Positions 46,197 through 55,920 are shown, numbered from the stretch's first letter. The stretch is 64,000 nucleotides of DNA from an uncultured Eubacterium sp. (GCA_910584795.1 CAJUBZ010000001.1:46943-110942); one strand, 5' to 3'. Notes: generated from the letters alone by a model not told the origin. A program made the numbers and translations.

Positions 46197-49100
46197 ATGA
46201 AACAAAGAAAATCTATACAGAAAGTAGAAAGAAAGGTGGTATCATTTGTATTAATTGCAACATTAATCTTAACAGGAGTGAATGTAAATATAAATGTTAA
46301 GACAACGTATGCATCGGAAAAAGTAACACAAGACAATAAAAAAACAAAAGAAAAAGCAACAGTTGTAAAGGAATTGGTAGATGAACGGACAGAAAATTCC
46401 AATACATATTTATTGAGTAATGGTTCAAAAAAGACAAAAATATATAGTGAGAATATCAGGTATAAAGAGAAAGGGAAATTGGTGGATTATGACCCGGTGC
46501 TTATAGAACTGAATAGTGCACATAAGAAGAGATTATGTAAAATAGCAGAAGGTGTAAGCGTAGATGATTATGCAGTGGTCAATGCAAAAGGAGACAGTAG
46601 GCAGTATTTTCCAAAACAATTAAATGATAATAGTGGAGTAGTAATGAATCATGGAAAATACACACTGGAGTTTATACCGATATCAGTGGAAGAAAACAAA
46701 AGCATCAAGGAGCATGAAAATGAAAAAAGTGTAGGAAAAAAGAAGATTACAGAAGGTTATACATCAGAAGTTATAGATGATACGATAACGTATTCATCAA
46801 AGACTGATAACGTGAAGTATCAGTATATTTCTCTGCCAAAGGGAGTAAAGGAAAATATTATTCTATATTCCAGACCTGAAACAAATGAGTTTGCATTTAA
46901 GATAAACACAAAGGAAATAGAGTTAGAATATATAGAAGGATATAAAGGAATTAATTTAAAGGATATAAGCACAGGGAAAAATATAGGATATATTATGCCT
47001 CCTAATATTACAGACGGCGAAGGTAAGGTAAATTATGAGGATGTAAGATATGTGCTGGAGGAAGATGCAGAGTGTAGGGTATTAAAACTTGTGGTTAGTG
47101 AAAAATATTTTGAAAACAATGACCTTGTATATCCAGTAAAAATAGATCCTACTCCGGTGTGGTTTGACAATACGCTTTCCACAGCGATTATATGTAGTGC
47201 GTCGGTTATGGCAGGAAGTAATCTTCATGGGGAGGAACTTTTTGTAAATAATAAAACCGGTGTCAGATATCCGTTTGTGGGAAGTGAACAGAGAGTTCTT
47301 CTTGATACAAGTAAAGTGGCAGAGGGTAATTGTTTTATACAGGGTCCCGGACTATTTAAAGGTAAATATATTGAAAAAGCGGAATTATCTGTTGCAGAGA
47401 CGGCACCCCAATATACACCTGGAACAATAGAGATTAGAAAGTTAAAGAGTAAATGGGATCCTCAGACGGTCACTTGGAACAATCAGCCGGAGATGGAAGA
47501 GGAAGTGATAGGAAGTTTTGTGTGTAAGGGTAAAGAAAACACCAGACACAGTATTGACTTAACAGAGTGGGCACAGTCCATTGCTGATGGAGAAGAAGAC
47601 AGAGGATTTGTGTTTACTGCAAAGGAAGAGGGAACTGGCGCAGGCATTAAAGGTCCGGAGGTGTCACATCAGGGATATATGTGGCTTTCGGTTACTTATT
47701 GTGATATGTCATCATATGATGGGACAGTACAGATGAGTGCTGATTATAATGAGACGTCCGGTAAGATGGAGATTAAAGTTTTAGATTATGACCAAAGAAA
47801 TGAAGGAAAAACAGTATCCAGTTATCAGGTATTTGCAAGAAAAGGAGAAAGTGATAAGTTTGTTCGTCTGAAGTCGAATAGTGATATTGAGGAAATATCA
47901 GAAATTGAAACAGATGAAATACATACAACCGTGGATTATAGAGTTTGTGTAGCATATTCTGATGGAACTGTTATACCTTCTAATATAGTCTCATTTCAAA
48001 AAGAAAAGAATAATGAAAATGCAGCTGTTTATTATAAACAGATAACGATAGATACTGATGGAGATGGCATAGAAGATGGATATGAAATCTGGGATTTTAA
48101 AACGAAGTGGAATGAAAAGGATGCTGATGGAAACTACATATTAGACAGTGATGGAGATGGCCTGACAGATGCATATGAAGTGTTTTATCAGGGAAGTAAC
48201 CCGGCAGTCGCTGAAAACTTTACGGAGGATAGCGATGGAGATGGTCTGAGTGATATTGAGGAATATCGTCGTGGAACAGATCCACATTTAGCTGATTCGG
48301 ATTTTGATGGAATCAATGATTTGAATGATTATGAAACCACAAATCCAAGAAAAACGGATAATCCGGATAAAAATGGAACAGATCAGGCTGTTGCTTATGA
48401 TGTATCAGTATATATAGGGCCATATGATAAAATTTATTCAGAAGTAAAAGATGGAGTAACGTATACTTATATAAAAAACATATATGGTGGAGAGATAAAG
48501 CAGATTCGCTATGATTATGGGGACAGTTCTTTAAATAAAACCGTGAAATATTTTTATGACGGAAAGGGAAATAATACAGCAGTTATTGAACAATATGATT
48601 CTGAATTTGATCCTGAGCATAATCAGACAGTTTGTGTTACCTACACATATGAAAAGAATAATATTGTATTCATATGTGACAGGGCTACTAAGTATACAAT
48701 GACATATGATAATGATAAATTGAAATCCTTGAAGATAGGTGATAAGGAAATTGTTAATTATAATAATAGTCTATATGTAGATAACATAGAAGATAGTTCG
48801 TCGTTAGATTTTGGTAGTCTTATAAAGTTTGGTGAAACTAAAGTTAATTATGGAAATGGTCAGAAAACGAAAAACGTACTTTATAGGTATAAGAGAGCTG
48901 ATAATGACTTTACTTCTACAGCATATGAAGCAGATATTTTTGATGAATCGAATAAAAAATTATATTGTATTGAATATAATATAGAAGGAAAACTTTTGAA
49001 AATAAGAGAGATTTCTGAAGAACCAGATAAGGCTGTAACATATGAGTATTCTTATGAAAACGGAAACACAACAGTAACAAGAAATGATGGGTTTACAAAA

Positions 49101-51071
49101 AATGTTACTAAGCAGGAGAGCATAGATGAGCAGACGGGAACTCATACATCTATAACTACAACGAAGTATACATACAAAGATATAAATGGAATTACGCAAA
49201 CAAGAAGTTCATCGTTAGTATCTCAAATAGATAAAAACAAAACCATTTCGAATACAGTAAATTTACATAATAAGCATAAATATGAGACGATTGCTGATGA
49301 AAGTAAGAGAATGATTACAGAAAGAATATGTGTAGATTCTGGAAAAGATATTTTAAATATAAGACAGATAAAGCAGAACAGTTCTTTAATTACACGTTTT
49401 ATAGGAAATGAAGAAAGCAGCAATATATATAATATGGATTATATATATAATTTAGCAGGAAATCTTACACAAATAAAAAAAGATGGAATATTAATAAACA
49501 AATATGATTATGGCCCTCATGGAAAGTTGTTAGAAGAAAATGATTATGCGAATCATAAATCTTATATATATGAGTATGATGCTTTAGGAAACCTTTCTAA
49601 AAAGATAAAATATAATTTGGACTCTAATGGAAATAAAATACTATCATCAGAACAAAATACTCAATATGAATATAATAACGAACAATGGTCAAATCAATTG
49701 ACTGCAGTTGAAGAAAATTCAAAAAGGGATGAAATTACATATGATAATTCCGGTAATCCGATTAATTTTATTGATGGTAAAGTATTAACATGGACTAGAG
49801 GCAGGCTTTTGGAAGGGATAAGTGACGAGAACTCATCAAGAGCGACTTATAAATATAACAAGGACGGATATAGAATTTATAAATCTACTGTAAATGATGA
49901 AAATACTTATGGCTCGATAACGACTTATGAATGGGATGCGGACAGACTTATTCGAGAGATAAATACAAATGTTGCAACCAATAAAACATATGAACTATGG
50001 TATTTGTATGACGATAAGGATAGTATGATTGGATATGATTATACGTATATTGATGGAAACAATACCATAAAAACAAAGCGTGTTTATTATGAAAAAGATT
50101 TTCAGGGAAGTGTTGTAGGATTATTATATGATACTGGAGAAAAGTTTGTAGAATATATTTATGATCCATGGGGAAATTTAATAGCAGCTTTTTGTGATGG
50201 TGCTCAAGATAATGTGGACCGAGTAAACCATTTTGGCTTTAAGGGATATTATCGAGATGATGAAAGTGATTTTTATTATCAGGGAAAGGGTTATTATGTT
50301 CCGAAAATTTCTAAAATGCTAAATATGGATGAACCGAGAAATATTGTGGAAAAAGAAAAGAATATTCGAAATAAGCAGTTGAGTTATAATGACGAGACAT
50401 ATTTAAATGCCAATACAATTCCTTTACCAATAGACGGAAGAGGATATGATGTGTCGTTAACGAAGAAAATTAAGGATGTTCAAGATGTGAAGTTTTGTGA
50501 AACAAGTTCTTTACTTTTTGAAAGTTTAAATACTTTTGAAACAAATTGTTATGGTTTTGTAATCAATTGTTGGAAATATAAAGGTCCGGGAACTTTATTG
50601 AATCCAGGAATATGGGGAAATACAGATGAGGGAGGGGGGATTAATCATACTACTGACCTTGATGGAATTGTTAAAATGGTAGAAAAAGATATTAATTTTT
50701 GGGGAGAAGAGGTACAAGTACTTAAAGGAAAAGACAATAATCCATACTATAAGACAGATTCGCAACACTGTCTAATTGCCTTAAGGACTTTACTTAATTA
50801 TAAAAATGCGGGGGGAGGTCCATATGATAGGGGAGATCCGTATCATTTTATGATAAGAAAAGATGATGGATCTTGGTATTTTAAAGGTGGCGCAGGAACT
50901 GCAGAGATATTTAAAGTTATGGGAAATATGACACCTAGTATGATTGATTGGTCAAGGTATTGGTATAATGAAAGTACAGGAAAGTATCAGGTTTGGACTG
51001 ATAATCCTAAATATTACGATTCGGAAATTCAGTATATGGTAATTCCCAAAATGCCACTTCGAATTGAATAG
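46197..51071 (+). CDS. Giant secreted RHS/YD-repeat protein with papain/NlpC-like C-terminal domain
   Basis: A 1624-residue exported polymorphic-toxin-like protein. A signal peptide (about 1-40) precedes a DNRLRE-type domain (about 316-505), an Fn3-like segment, and thrombospondin-3-type calcium repeats (DTDGDGIEDGYE, DSDGDGLTD, DSDGDGLSD; about 617-720). RHS/YD repeats (about 740-1385) end in the RHS core signature YDPWGN...FGFKGYYRDDESDFYYQGKGY. The variable C-terminus (1385-1624) has TNCYGFVINC (C1451) and YHFMIRKDDGSWYFKGG (H1550). This Cys/His pattern suggests a papain- or NlpC-like peptidase. By RHS logic the C-terminus would be the toxin, enclosed by the YD shell. It has no Lys-rich tail, unlike the three genes downstream, of which the next two start as a tight operon. 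Confidence 0.85.
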   Translation: MKQRKSIQKVERKVVSFVLIATLILTGVNVNINVKTTYASEKVTQDNKKTKEKATVVKELVDERTENSNTYLLSNGSKKTKIYSENIRYKEKGKLVDYDPVLIELNSAHKKRLCKIAEGVSVDDYAVVNAKGDSRQYFPKQLNDNSGVVMNHGKYTLEFIPISVEENKSIKEHENEKSVGKKKITEGYTSEVIDDTITYSSKTDNVKYQYISLPKGVKENIILYSRPETNEFAFKINTKEIELEYIEGYKGINLKDISTGKNIGYIMPPNITDGEGKVNYEDVRYVLEEDAECRVLKLVVSEKYFENNDLVYPVKIDPTPVWFDNTLSTAIICSASVMAGSNLHGEELFVNNKTGVRYPFVGSEQRVLLDTSKVAEGNCFIQGPGLFKGKYIEKAELSVAETAPQYTPGTIEIRKLKSKWDPQTVTWNNQPEMEEEVIGSFVCKGKENTRHSIDLTEWAQSIADGEEDRGFVFTAKEEGTGAGIKGPEVSHQGYMWLSVTYCDMSSYDGTVQMSADYNETSGKMEIKVLDYDQRNEGKTVSSYQVFARKGESDKFVRLKSNSDIEEISEIETDEIHTTVDYRVCVAYSDGTVIPSNIVSFQKEKNNENAAVYYKQITIDTDGDGIEDGYEIWDFKTKWNEKDADGNYILDSDGDGLTDAYEVFYQGSNPAVAENFTEDSDGDGLSDIEEYRRGTDPHLADSDFDGINDLNDYETTNPRKTDNPDKNGTDQAVAYDVSVYIGPYDKIYSEVKDGVTYTYIKNIYGGEIKQIRYDYGDSSLNKTVKYFYDGKGNNTAVIEQYDSEFDPEHNQTVCVTYTYEKNNIVFICDRATKYTMTYDNDKLKSLKIGDKEIVNYNNSLYVDNIEDSSSLDFGSLIKFGETKVNYGNGQKTKNVLYRYKRADNDFTSTAYEADIFDESNKKLYCIEYNIEGKLLKIREISEEPDKAVTYEYSYENGNTTVTRNDGFTKNVTKQESIDEQTGTHTSITTTKYTYKDINGITQTRSSSLVSQIDKNKTISNTVNLHNKHKYETIADESKRMITERICVDSGKDILNIRQIKQNSSLITRFIGNEESSNIYNMDYIYNLAGNLTQIKKDGILINKYDYGPHGKLLEENDYANHKSYIYEYDALGNLSKKIKYNLDSNGNKILSSEQNTQYEYNNEQWSNQLTAVEENSKRDEITYDNSGNPINFIDGKVLTWTRGRLLEGISDENSSRATYKYNKDGYRIYKSTVNDENTYGSITTYEWDADRLIREINTNVATNKTYELWYLYDDKDSMIGYDYTYIDGNNTIKTKRVYYEKDFQGSVVGLLYDTGEKFVEYIYDPWGNLIAAFCDGAQDNVDRVNHFGFKGYYRDDESDFYYQGKGYYVPKISKMLNMDEPRNIVEKEKNIRNKQLSYNDETYLNANTIPLPIDGRGYDVSLTKKIKDVQDVKFCETSSLLFESLNTFETNCYGFVINCWKYKGPGTLLNPGIWGNTDEGGGINHTTDLDGIVKMVEKDINFWGEEVQVLKGKDNNPYYKTDSQHCLIALRTLLNYKNAGGGPYDRGDPYHFMIRKDDGSWYFKGGAGTAEIFKVMGNMTPSMIDWSRYWYNESTGKYQVWTDNPKYYDSEIQYMVIPKMPLRIE

Positions 51072-51091
51072 TGTATTAAAGGAGGAAATTT

Positions 51092-52105
51092 ATGAAAAAG
51101 TTTATAATTATCTTAATTATTGTTGCATTAATGCTTACGACAAATATATCAGTACAGGCAGAATTAGAGAACCCAATGTATAATAATCAAGAAAAGATTG
51201 TAAGAGTGTCTGATATTGATGGAAAATGGTGGAATGGAATTAGTTATCAATATGGAACTAATTCCCAATGTATTATGGGACGTATGAAAGAAATGGTGGG
51301 GGAAGAACCTTATTGGCGTTTAGGAAATAATTGTTATTATGCAATTTACAAGATAGAGGAAAATGGAATACATTATTTGATTATGAATTTTCCAGGAAAA
51401 GTCCTTGGTGGAGCATGGTATGTATCAAAAATACCATCAAAGGAACTTTTTCAAAAATATGTGCATATTGGAACATCAATAGAATTGGTAAAATTAATAG
51501 ATCCAGATACATTTAATACTTTTGAAATGAAGCGTAATCCTATTTGTTTGACGGTACATCGCTTTGATGATGGGACTTATGCACAGTTAATATATCAAAA
51601 AGATTCGCAGGAGCATTGGGTAGTAAATAAGATGCATTATAGTACAGATCCCAATCATGTGGTAGAAAATCTTTTGGATATCGATTATCAGTTAATTAAA
51701 AATGATAACCCGAATGAGGAAGCAGAGTTTCTAGAAAAATTAAAGAAGTTAGAAGGCATTCCAACAGTTCAAAATAAGTATAAGAAGCCGGCAAAGGTAA
51801 AAATAAAATCAGCAAAGCGGATTAAGAAAAAGACGATTCTTGTAAAATTTAAGAAAGCAAAAAATGCAAAGAAATATCAGATTCAATACGCAACAAACAA
51901 AAAGTTTAAGAAAGCTAAAATGAAGACTACGAAAAAATATTCTTATATTATTAAGAAATTATCAAAGAACAAGACTTATTACATTAGAGTACGTGGTATA
52001 AATGGAACCAAAAGAGGTGAATGGTCAAAAACAAAAAAAGTTAGAAGTGTAAAGTGTCAAGTGGTTCAGTACGATATAAGAAAAGGGGGAACGAAATATG
52101 AGTAA
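51092..52105 (+). CDS. Secreted protein with Lys-rich tail, candidate immunity or partner of RHS protein (paralogue 1)
   Basis: Not a family I recognise. A signal peptide (about 1-25) is followed by a globular domain (about 30-225) shared with the next gene. Shared features are PYWR, YYAIYKI, HYLIM, WYVSKIPSK, VKLIDPDT, HRFDDG and YQLIKNDNPNEEAEFLEK. The C-terminus (about 235-320) is the Lys-rich Fn3-like tail, followed by 15 extra residues. The start is served by AAAGGAGG, 20 nt after the RHS stop. In RHS systems the next gene often encodes immunity. A secreted, wall-retained immunity protein would fit a toxin acting outside the membrane, but this is inference. Confidence 0.8.
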   Translation: MKKFIIILIIVALMLTTNISVQAELENPMYNNQEKIVRVSDIDGKWWNGISYQYGTNSQCIMGRMKEMVGEEPYWRLGNNCYYAIYKIEENGIHYLIMNFPGKVLGGAWYVSKIPSKELFQKYVHIGTSIELVKLIDPDTFNTFEMKRNPICLTVHRFDDGTYAQLIYQKDSQEHWVVNKMHYSTDPNHVVENLLDIDYQLIKNDNPNEEAEFLEKLKKLEGIPTVQNKYKKPAKVKIKSAKRIKKKTILVKFKKAKNAKKYQIQYATNKKFKKAKMKTTKKYSYIIKKLSKNKTYYIRVRGINGTKRGEWSKTKKVRSVKCQVVQYDIRKGGTKYE

Positions 52106-53054
52106 AAGAAGTATTACGTTATTATTAATTATAATATTGACCTTTGCCACAAATATACAGTTAAAGGCTGAGATATTATATAATAATGAAGAAGAGGTTT
52201 TGAAAACATCAGAGATTGATGGAATAAAATGGGGAATTCCTGATTTTATGCAGGATTGTTTAAGTATGAAGTGGATTGAGCTAGAGGAACTTATTTCTCA
52301 AATAGGTGGCACACCATATTGGAGAAAAGGGAAAGATAACGAATATGTAATATACAAAATAAATGGTAATGAACCGCACTATCTTATCATGGATACTTGG
52401 GACAGATGGTATGTTTCGAAAATACCGTCAAAATCTCTTTTTGAAAAGTATGTAGATGTTGGTGTTTCCTTAGATGTGGTTAAATTGATTGATCCGGATA
52501 CTTATAATTTATATGGTGGGACGATTTATGAGAAGGATGTCTATTTAAGTTATCATCGTTTTGATGATGGAATGATAGCTAAGATTAGATATAAGAAAAA
52601 TAATAAAGGACAGTGGGTTGTCGGTTCACTTTGGTATGTGGAAGATAGAACACCAATGGTGAAAAATTTAATTGATAAAGATTATCAGTTAATCAAAAAC
52701 GACAATCCAAACGAGGAAGCAGAGTTTTTAGAAAAACGAAAAAAATTAGAAGAAACAACTACTAGTAGTATAAGTGGAAAGAGGCCAGAAAAAGTAAAAA
52801 TTACAGCAACAAAACGAAGTAAAAAGAATAGAATTGTTGTAAAGTTTAAGAAAACAAAAAATGCCAAGAAATATCAAATTCAATATGCAGTAAATAGAAA
52901 ATTTAAGAAAGCCAAAATAAAGACTACGAAAAAATATTCTTATACAATTAAGAAGTTATCAAAGAATAAGACTTATTACATCAGAGTACGAGGTGTGAAT
53001 GGAACAAAGAAAGGCATGTGGTCAAAGGTGAAAAAAGTCAAGAAAGTAAGATAG
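52098..53054 (+). CDS. Secreted protein with Lys-rich tail, candidate immunity or partner of RHS protein (paralogue 2)
   Basis: Overlaps the preceding gene by 8 nt (ATGAGTAA), so translation is coupled; AAAGGGGG is the ribosome site. A signal peptide (about 1-24), the same globular domain as paralogue 1 (about 28-225) and the Lys-rich Fn3-like tail (about 235-318) are present. Similarity between the two is highest in the KNDNPNEEAEFLEK segment and the tail, and lower in the first 100 residues. A recent duplication with divergence of the N-terminal half fits immunity-gene arrays. No catalytic motif is visible. Confidence 0.8.
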   Translation: MSKRSITLLLIIILTFATNIQLKAEILYNNEEEVLKTSEIDGIKWGIPDFMQDCLSMKWIELEELISQIGGTPYWRKGKDNEYVIYKINGNEPHYLIMDTWDRWYVSKIPSKSLFEKYVDVGVSLDVVKLIDPDTYNLYGGTIYEKDVYLSYHRFDDGMIAKIRYKKNNKGQWVVGSLWYVEDRTPMVKNLIDKDYQLIKNDNPNEEAEFLEKRKKLEETTTSSISGKRPEKVKITATKRSKKNRIVVKFKKTKNAKKYQIQYAVNRKFKKAKIKTTKKYSYTIKKLSKNKTYYIRVRGVNGTKKGMWSKVKKVKKVR

Positions 53055-53173
53055 AGAAAAGATTTTTTCTTCTAACACATAGTATATAGTTATGTAAAAA
53101 ACAATATTTAGAATAATAATTTTAGATATTGGCAAATGAAAGGATGTCTATTAGAGTGGAAAGGAGACGAGGT

Positions 53174-54388
53174 ATGAAAATCGTTAGAAACAAATTACTT
53201 ATTATAGTATTATTATGTGCATTATCCTTTGAGGTGTCAAATAATGTATACGCTTCAGAAAGCAAAAGAATAATAAATGGCAATCAAGAAAAAAGTAATG
53301 TATTATTGTGGAGCGATGAGTTCAATGAAGAAAAAATAAACGATAATTATTGGAATGTGTTAGGAAAAAAAGATATGGATTACGGGTATGGTAGCACTTT
53401 GCCATTTTGGTTGTATGATTCCAATCTTTGTCAAGCAAAAGATGGATGTTTAACTATAAAAACACAGATACTCTGGGATAACAATCAAAACTGTGTAAAA
53501 AGAGAAAGAAACTCAGTTACTTCTTCAAAAATAATATCAAAAAATCTTATAGAGTATAAATATGGAAGAATCGACATAAGGGCAAAACTAGCGAAAGGAC
53601 AAAGCATTTGGTCAATGTGCTATCTTCTTGGAAATAGTAAATATGGATGGCCTTATTGTGGTGAAATAAAATTTTGGGACTATTTGATAGACGATAATCC
53701 ACAATTGTTTCAAACAGCTGTGTCAAAAGAATTCTATTCACTACGAAGAGATGAAAATGCATGGAAGTCCAAGGTGCAAAATGTTACAACTCAATTTCAT
53801 TTATATAGTGTAGAATGGTCAGAGAATAGTATTAAGTGCTATGTAGATAATAAGTTAACCGGTTGTTATGAACGGAATTTTCATTCCAACAAAGAAATAG
53901 ATAAAGCATATGAAGGGTGGCCATTTGATAGTCCTTTTTACTTTGTTATGGAGTGTCGTCCTAAATGGATAATTGACGGAGATAACGGAAAGAAAGGATG
54001 GACAAAAATATCTGAAAGTGATGATATATCCATATATGAAGATAGTATGGATATTGATTACATAAGAATTTACAGTTTAAACAAAGAAAAACAAACAGCA
54101 AAGAGCATTAATAAGAAGCCAGAAAAAGGAAAAATTAAATCAGTTAAACGTATCAGGAAAAACCATATTCTTGTAAAATTTAAGAAATTAAAAAATGCCA
54201 AGAAATATCATATTCAATATGCGGTAAATAAGAAATTTAAGAAAGCTAAAATAAAAACGACGAAAAAACTTATGTACACAATTAAAAAGATATCTAAGGA
54301 TAAAACTTATTACATCAGGGTACGAGGTGTGAATGGAACGAAAAAAGGTACATGGTCAAAAGTAAAAAAGATCAAATCTAAAAAGTAG
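53174..54388 (+). CDS. Secreted GH16-fold protein with lost catalytic motif and Lys-rich tail
   Basis: The start is the ATG 7 nt after AAGGAG; upstream in-frame starts lack a ribosome site. A signal peptide (about 1-29) precedes a GH16 domain (about 40-310) that starts LLWSDEFNEEKINDNYWNV and keeps YKYGRIDIRAKL and the final MDIDYIRIY. The active-site motif ELDIME of the two true GH16 enzymes reads EIKFWD here. The nucleophile position is E164, but the helper Asp is K166 and the acid/base Glu is D169. Hydrolysis is therefore unlikely; glycan binding is possible. The C-terminal Lys-rich tail (about 320-404) is nearly the same as in the two genes upstream. The frame is intact and not decaying. 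Confidence 0.85.
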   Translation: MKIVRNKLLIIVLLCALSFEVSNNVYASESKRIINGNQEKSNVLLWSDEFNEEKINDNYWNVLGKKDMDYGYGSTLPFWLYDSNLCQAKDGCLTIKTQILWDNNQNCVKRERNSVTSSKIISKNLIEYKYGRIDIRAKLAKGQSIWSMCYLLGNSKYGWPYCGEIKFWDYLIDDNPQLFQTAVSKEFYSLRRDENAWKSKVQNVTTQFHLYSVEWSENSIKCYVDNKLTGCYERNFHSNKEIDKAYEGWPFDSPFYFVMECRPKWIIDGDNGKKGWTKISESDDISIYEDSMDIDYIRIYSLNKEKQTAKSINKKPEKGKIKSVKRIRKNHILVKFKKLKNAKKYHIQYAVNKKFKKAKIKTTKKLMYTIKKISKDKTYYIRVRGVNGTKKGTWSKVKKIKSKK

Positions 54389-54408
54389 ATAATTGAATAA
54401 AATGTTTG

Positions 54409-54440
54409 ATGCTGTCATATGAATGTGGCAGCATTTTTTT
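54409..54440 (+). terminator. Rho-independent terminator
   Basis: A 9-bp stem with one G-U pair (arms 54409-54417 and 54426-54434) and seven Ts end the RHS cassette. Confidence 0.88.
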
Positions 54441-54532
54441 GTTAAAATGCAATATAGAAATACCAACTTAATATAATTAAATAAATTGTGAATTATGAAA
54501 AGATAAAAATTGACTTTTGGAATGGTTTTACA

Positions 54533-54561
54533 TTGCAGAAATTGTCGAAAAGTATTATGAT
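54533..54561 (+). promoter_or_regulatory. Probable promoter of rnf operon
   Basis: TTGCAG, a 17-nt spacer and TATGAT lie 33 bp before the chosen rnfC start. A second -35-like TTGACT lies slightly upstream but has no matching -10. Confidence 0.5.
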
Positions 54562-54594
54562 AAAGAAGGCAAAAAAGCGAAAAGAGGTAAGAAG

Positions 54595-55908
54595 ATGTCG
54601 ATTCTAACATTTAAGGGAGGAGTTCATCCATACGATGGAAAAGAACTTTCAAAAGATGTGGCTGTTAGAAAGATAAATCCGGGCAAGGAAGTTGTGATAC
54701 CATTGTCCCAGCATATAGGAGCACCGGCTGTTCCGGTGGTTGATATTGGTGAGAGAGTGTTAAAAGGACAACTGATTGCAGAAGCAGGTGGATTTATTTC
54801 AGCCAATATTCATTCATCCGTTTCAGGTACGGTAAAGAAAATAGAGAAACGATTAGTTCCAAATGGAAATAAGGAACTTTCTATTATTATAGAAAATGAT
54901 GAATTATACGAGGAAATGCAGTATGAAGCATTAAAAGAGCCTTGGACGAAGGACTATATCAGAGAAGCTGTAAAGGACTGTGGTGTTGTTGGTCTTGGCG
55001 GGGCATGTTTCCCAACGCATGTAAAATTAACACCGAAGGATGAAACAGCGATTAACTATGTGATTGTGAATGCTGCAGAATGTGAGCCATACATTACATC
55101 TGATTACAGAAGACTGGTAGAACAGCCGGGCGAAGTCATTGAGGGATTAAAGATTATTCTGCAGTTGTTTGACAATGCAAAAGGTGTAATTGCAGTGGAA
55201 AATAATAAACCTGATATAATTGCAAATCTTACAAAGCTTACAGAAAATGAGCCACGTATTACAGTTGCATCATTAAAAACAAAATATCCACAAGGTTCAG
55301 AGCGTCATATTATCTATGCAGTAACGAAAAGGAAAATTAATTCATCTATGCTTCCGGCTGATGCAGGCTGTATCGTAGACAATGTAGATACAGTATACAA
55401 TGTTTACCGGGCAGTGAAATTCCATAAACCGCTGACAGAGCGTATCGTTACAGTATCCGGTGACGGAATCCATAAGCCATGTAATTTGGAAGTACCGTTT
55501 GGTACGAGTCATCAGACAGTTGTTGAAGAGGCTGGAGGAATGGATGAAAATGTGGAAAAGATATTGTCCGGCGGTCCGATGATGGGGCAGGCAATGTTTA
55601 CATTGGATGTTCCGGTTATTAAAGGTTCATCAGCATTGTTAGCTTTTCAATATGATGAGGTTTCTCACGCGACAATGACAAATTGTCTTAATTGTGGTAA
55701 GTGTGCAGAAGTTTGTCCGGAAGGTCTGATTTGTGCGAAGTTAGCACAGGCTGCTGCCGCAGATGATATGGAAGGTTTTATTAAGATGCATGGAATGGAA
55801 TGCATTGAGTGTGGAACATGTAACTATAACTGTCCGGCGAATAGAAATATTACCCAGTCAGTTCGAACAATGAAGAAAAAAGTGCAGGTAGCACGTAGGA
55901 AAGGGTAA
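54595..55908 (+). CDS. rnfC: Rnf complex subunit RnfC
   Basis: The peripheral NADH-reacting subunit of the membrane Rnf complex, which couples electron transfer between reduced ferredoxin and NAD to ion pumping. The start is the ATG of MSILTFKGGVHPYDGK after AAGAGGT; an upstream ATG lies within or before the promoter. It shows GLGGACFPTHVKL (flavin/NADH region), AAECEPYI and a soluble-ligand-binding part. Two C-terminal 4Fe-4S motifs, CLNCGKCAEVCP and CIECGTCNYNCP, are present. First gene of a six-gene operon in the order C-D-G-E-A-B common in Clostridia. Confidence 0.96.
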   Translation: MSILTFKGGVHPYDGKELSKDVAVRKINPGKEVVIPLSQHIGAPAVPVVDIGERVLKGQLIAEAGGFISANIHSSVSGTVKKIEKRLVPNGNKELSIIIENDELYEEMQYEALKEPWTKDYIREAVKDCGVVGLGGACFPTHVKLTPKDETAINYVIVNAAECEPYITSDYRRLVEQPGEVIEGLKIILQLFDNAKGVIAVENNKPDIIANLTKLTENEPRITVASLKTKYPQGSERHIIYAVTKRKINSSMLPADAGCIVDNVDTVYNVYRAVKFHKPLTERIVTVSGDGIHKPCNLEVPFGTSHQTVVEEAGGMDENVEKILSGGPMMGQAMFTLDVPVIKGSSALLAFQYDEVSHATMTNCLNCGKCAEVCPEGLICAKLAQAAAADDMEGFIKMHGMECIECGTCNYNCPANRNITQSVRTMKKKVQVARRKG

Positions 55909-55920
55909 GTGTGAATAAAA

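Noticed and set aside
53174..54388. Pseudogene status for the GH16-like gene
   Set aside because: The frame is complete, signal peptide and tail are intact, and only active-site residues changed; a pseudo-enzyme is more likely than decay.
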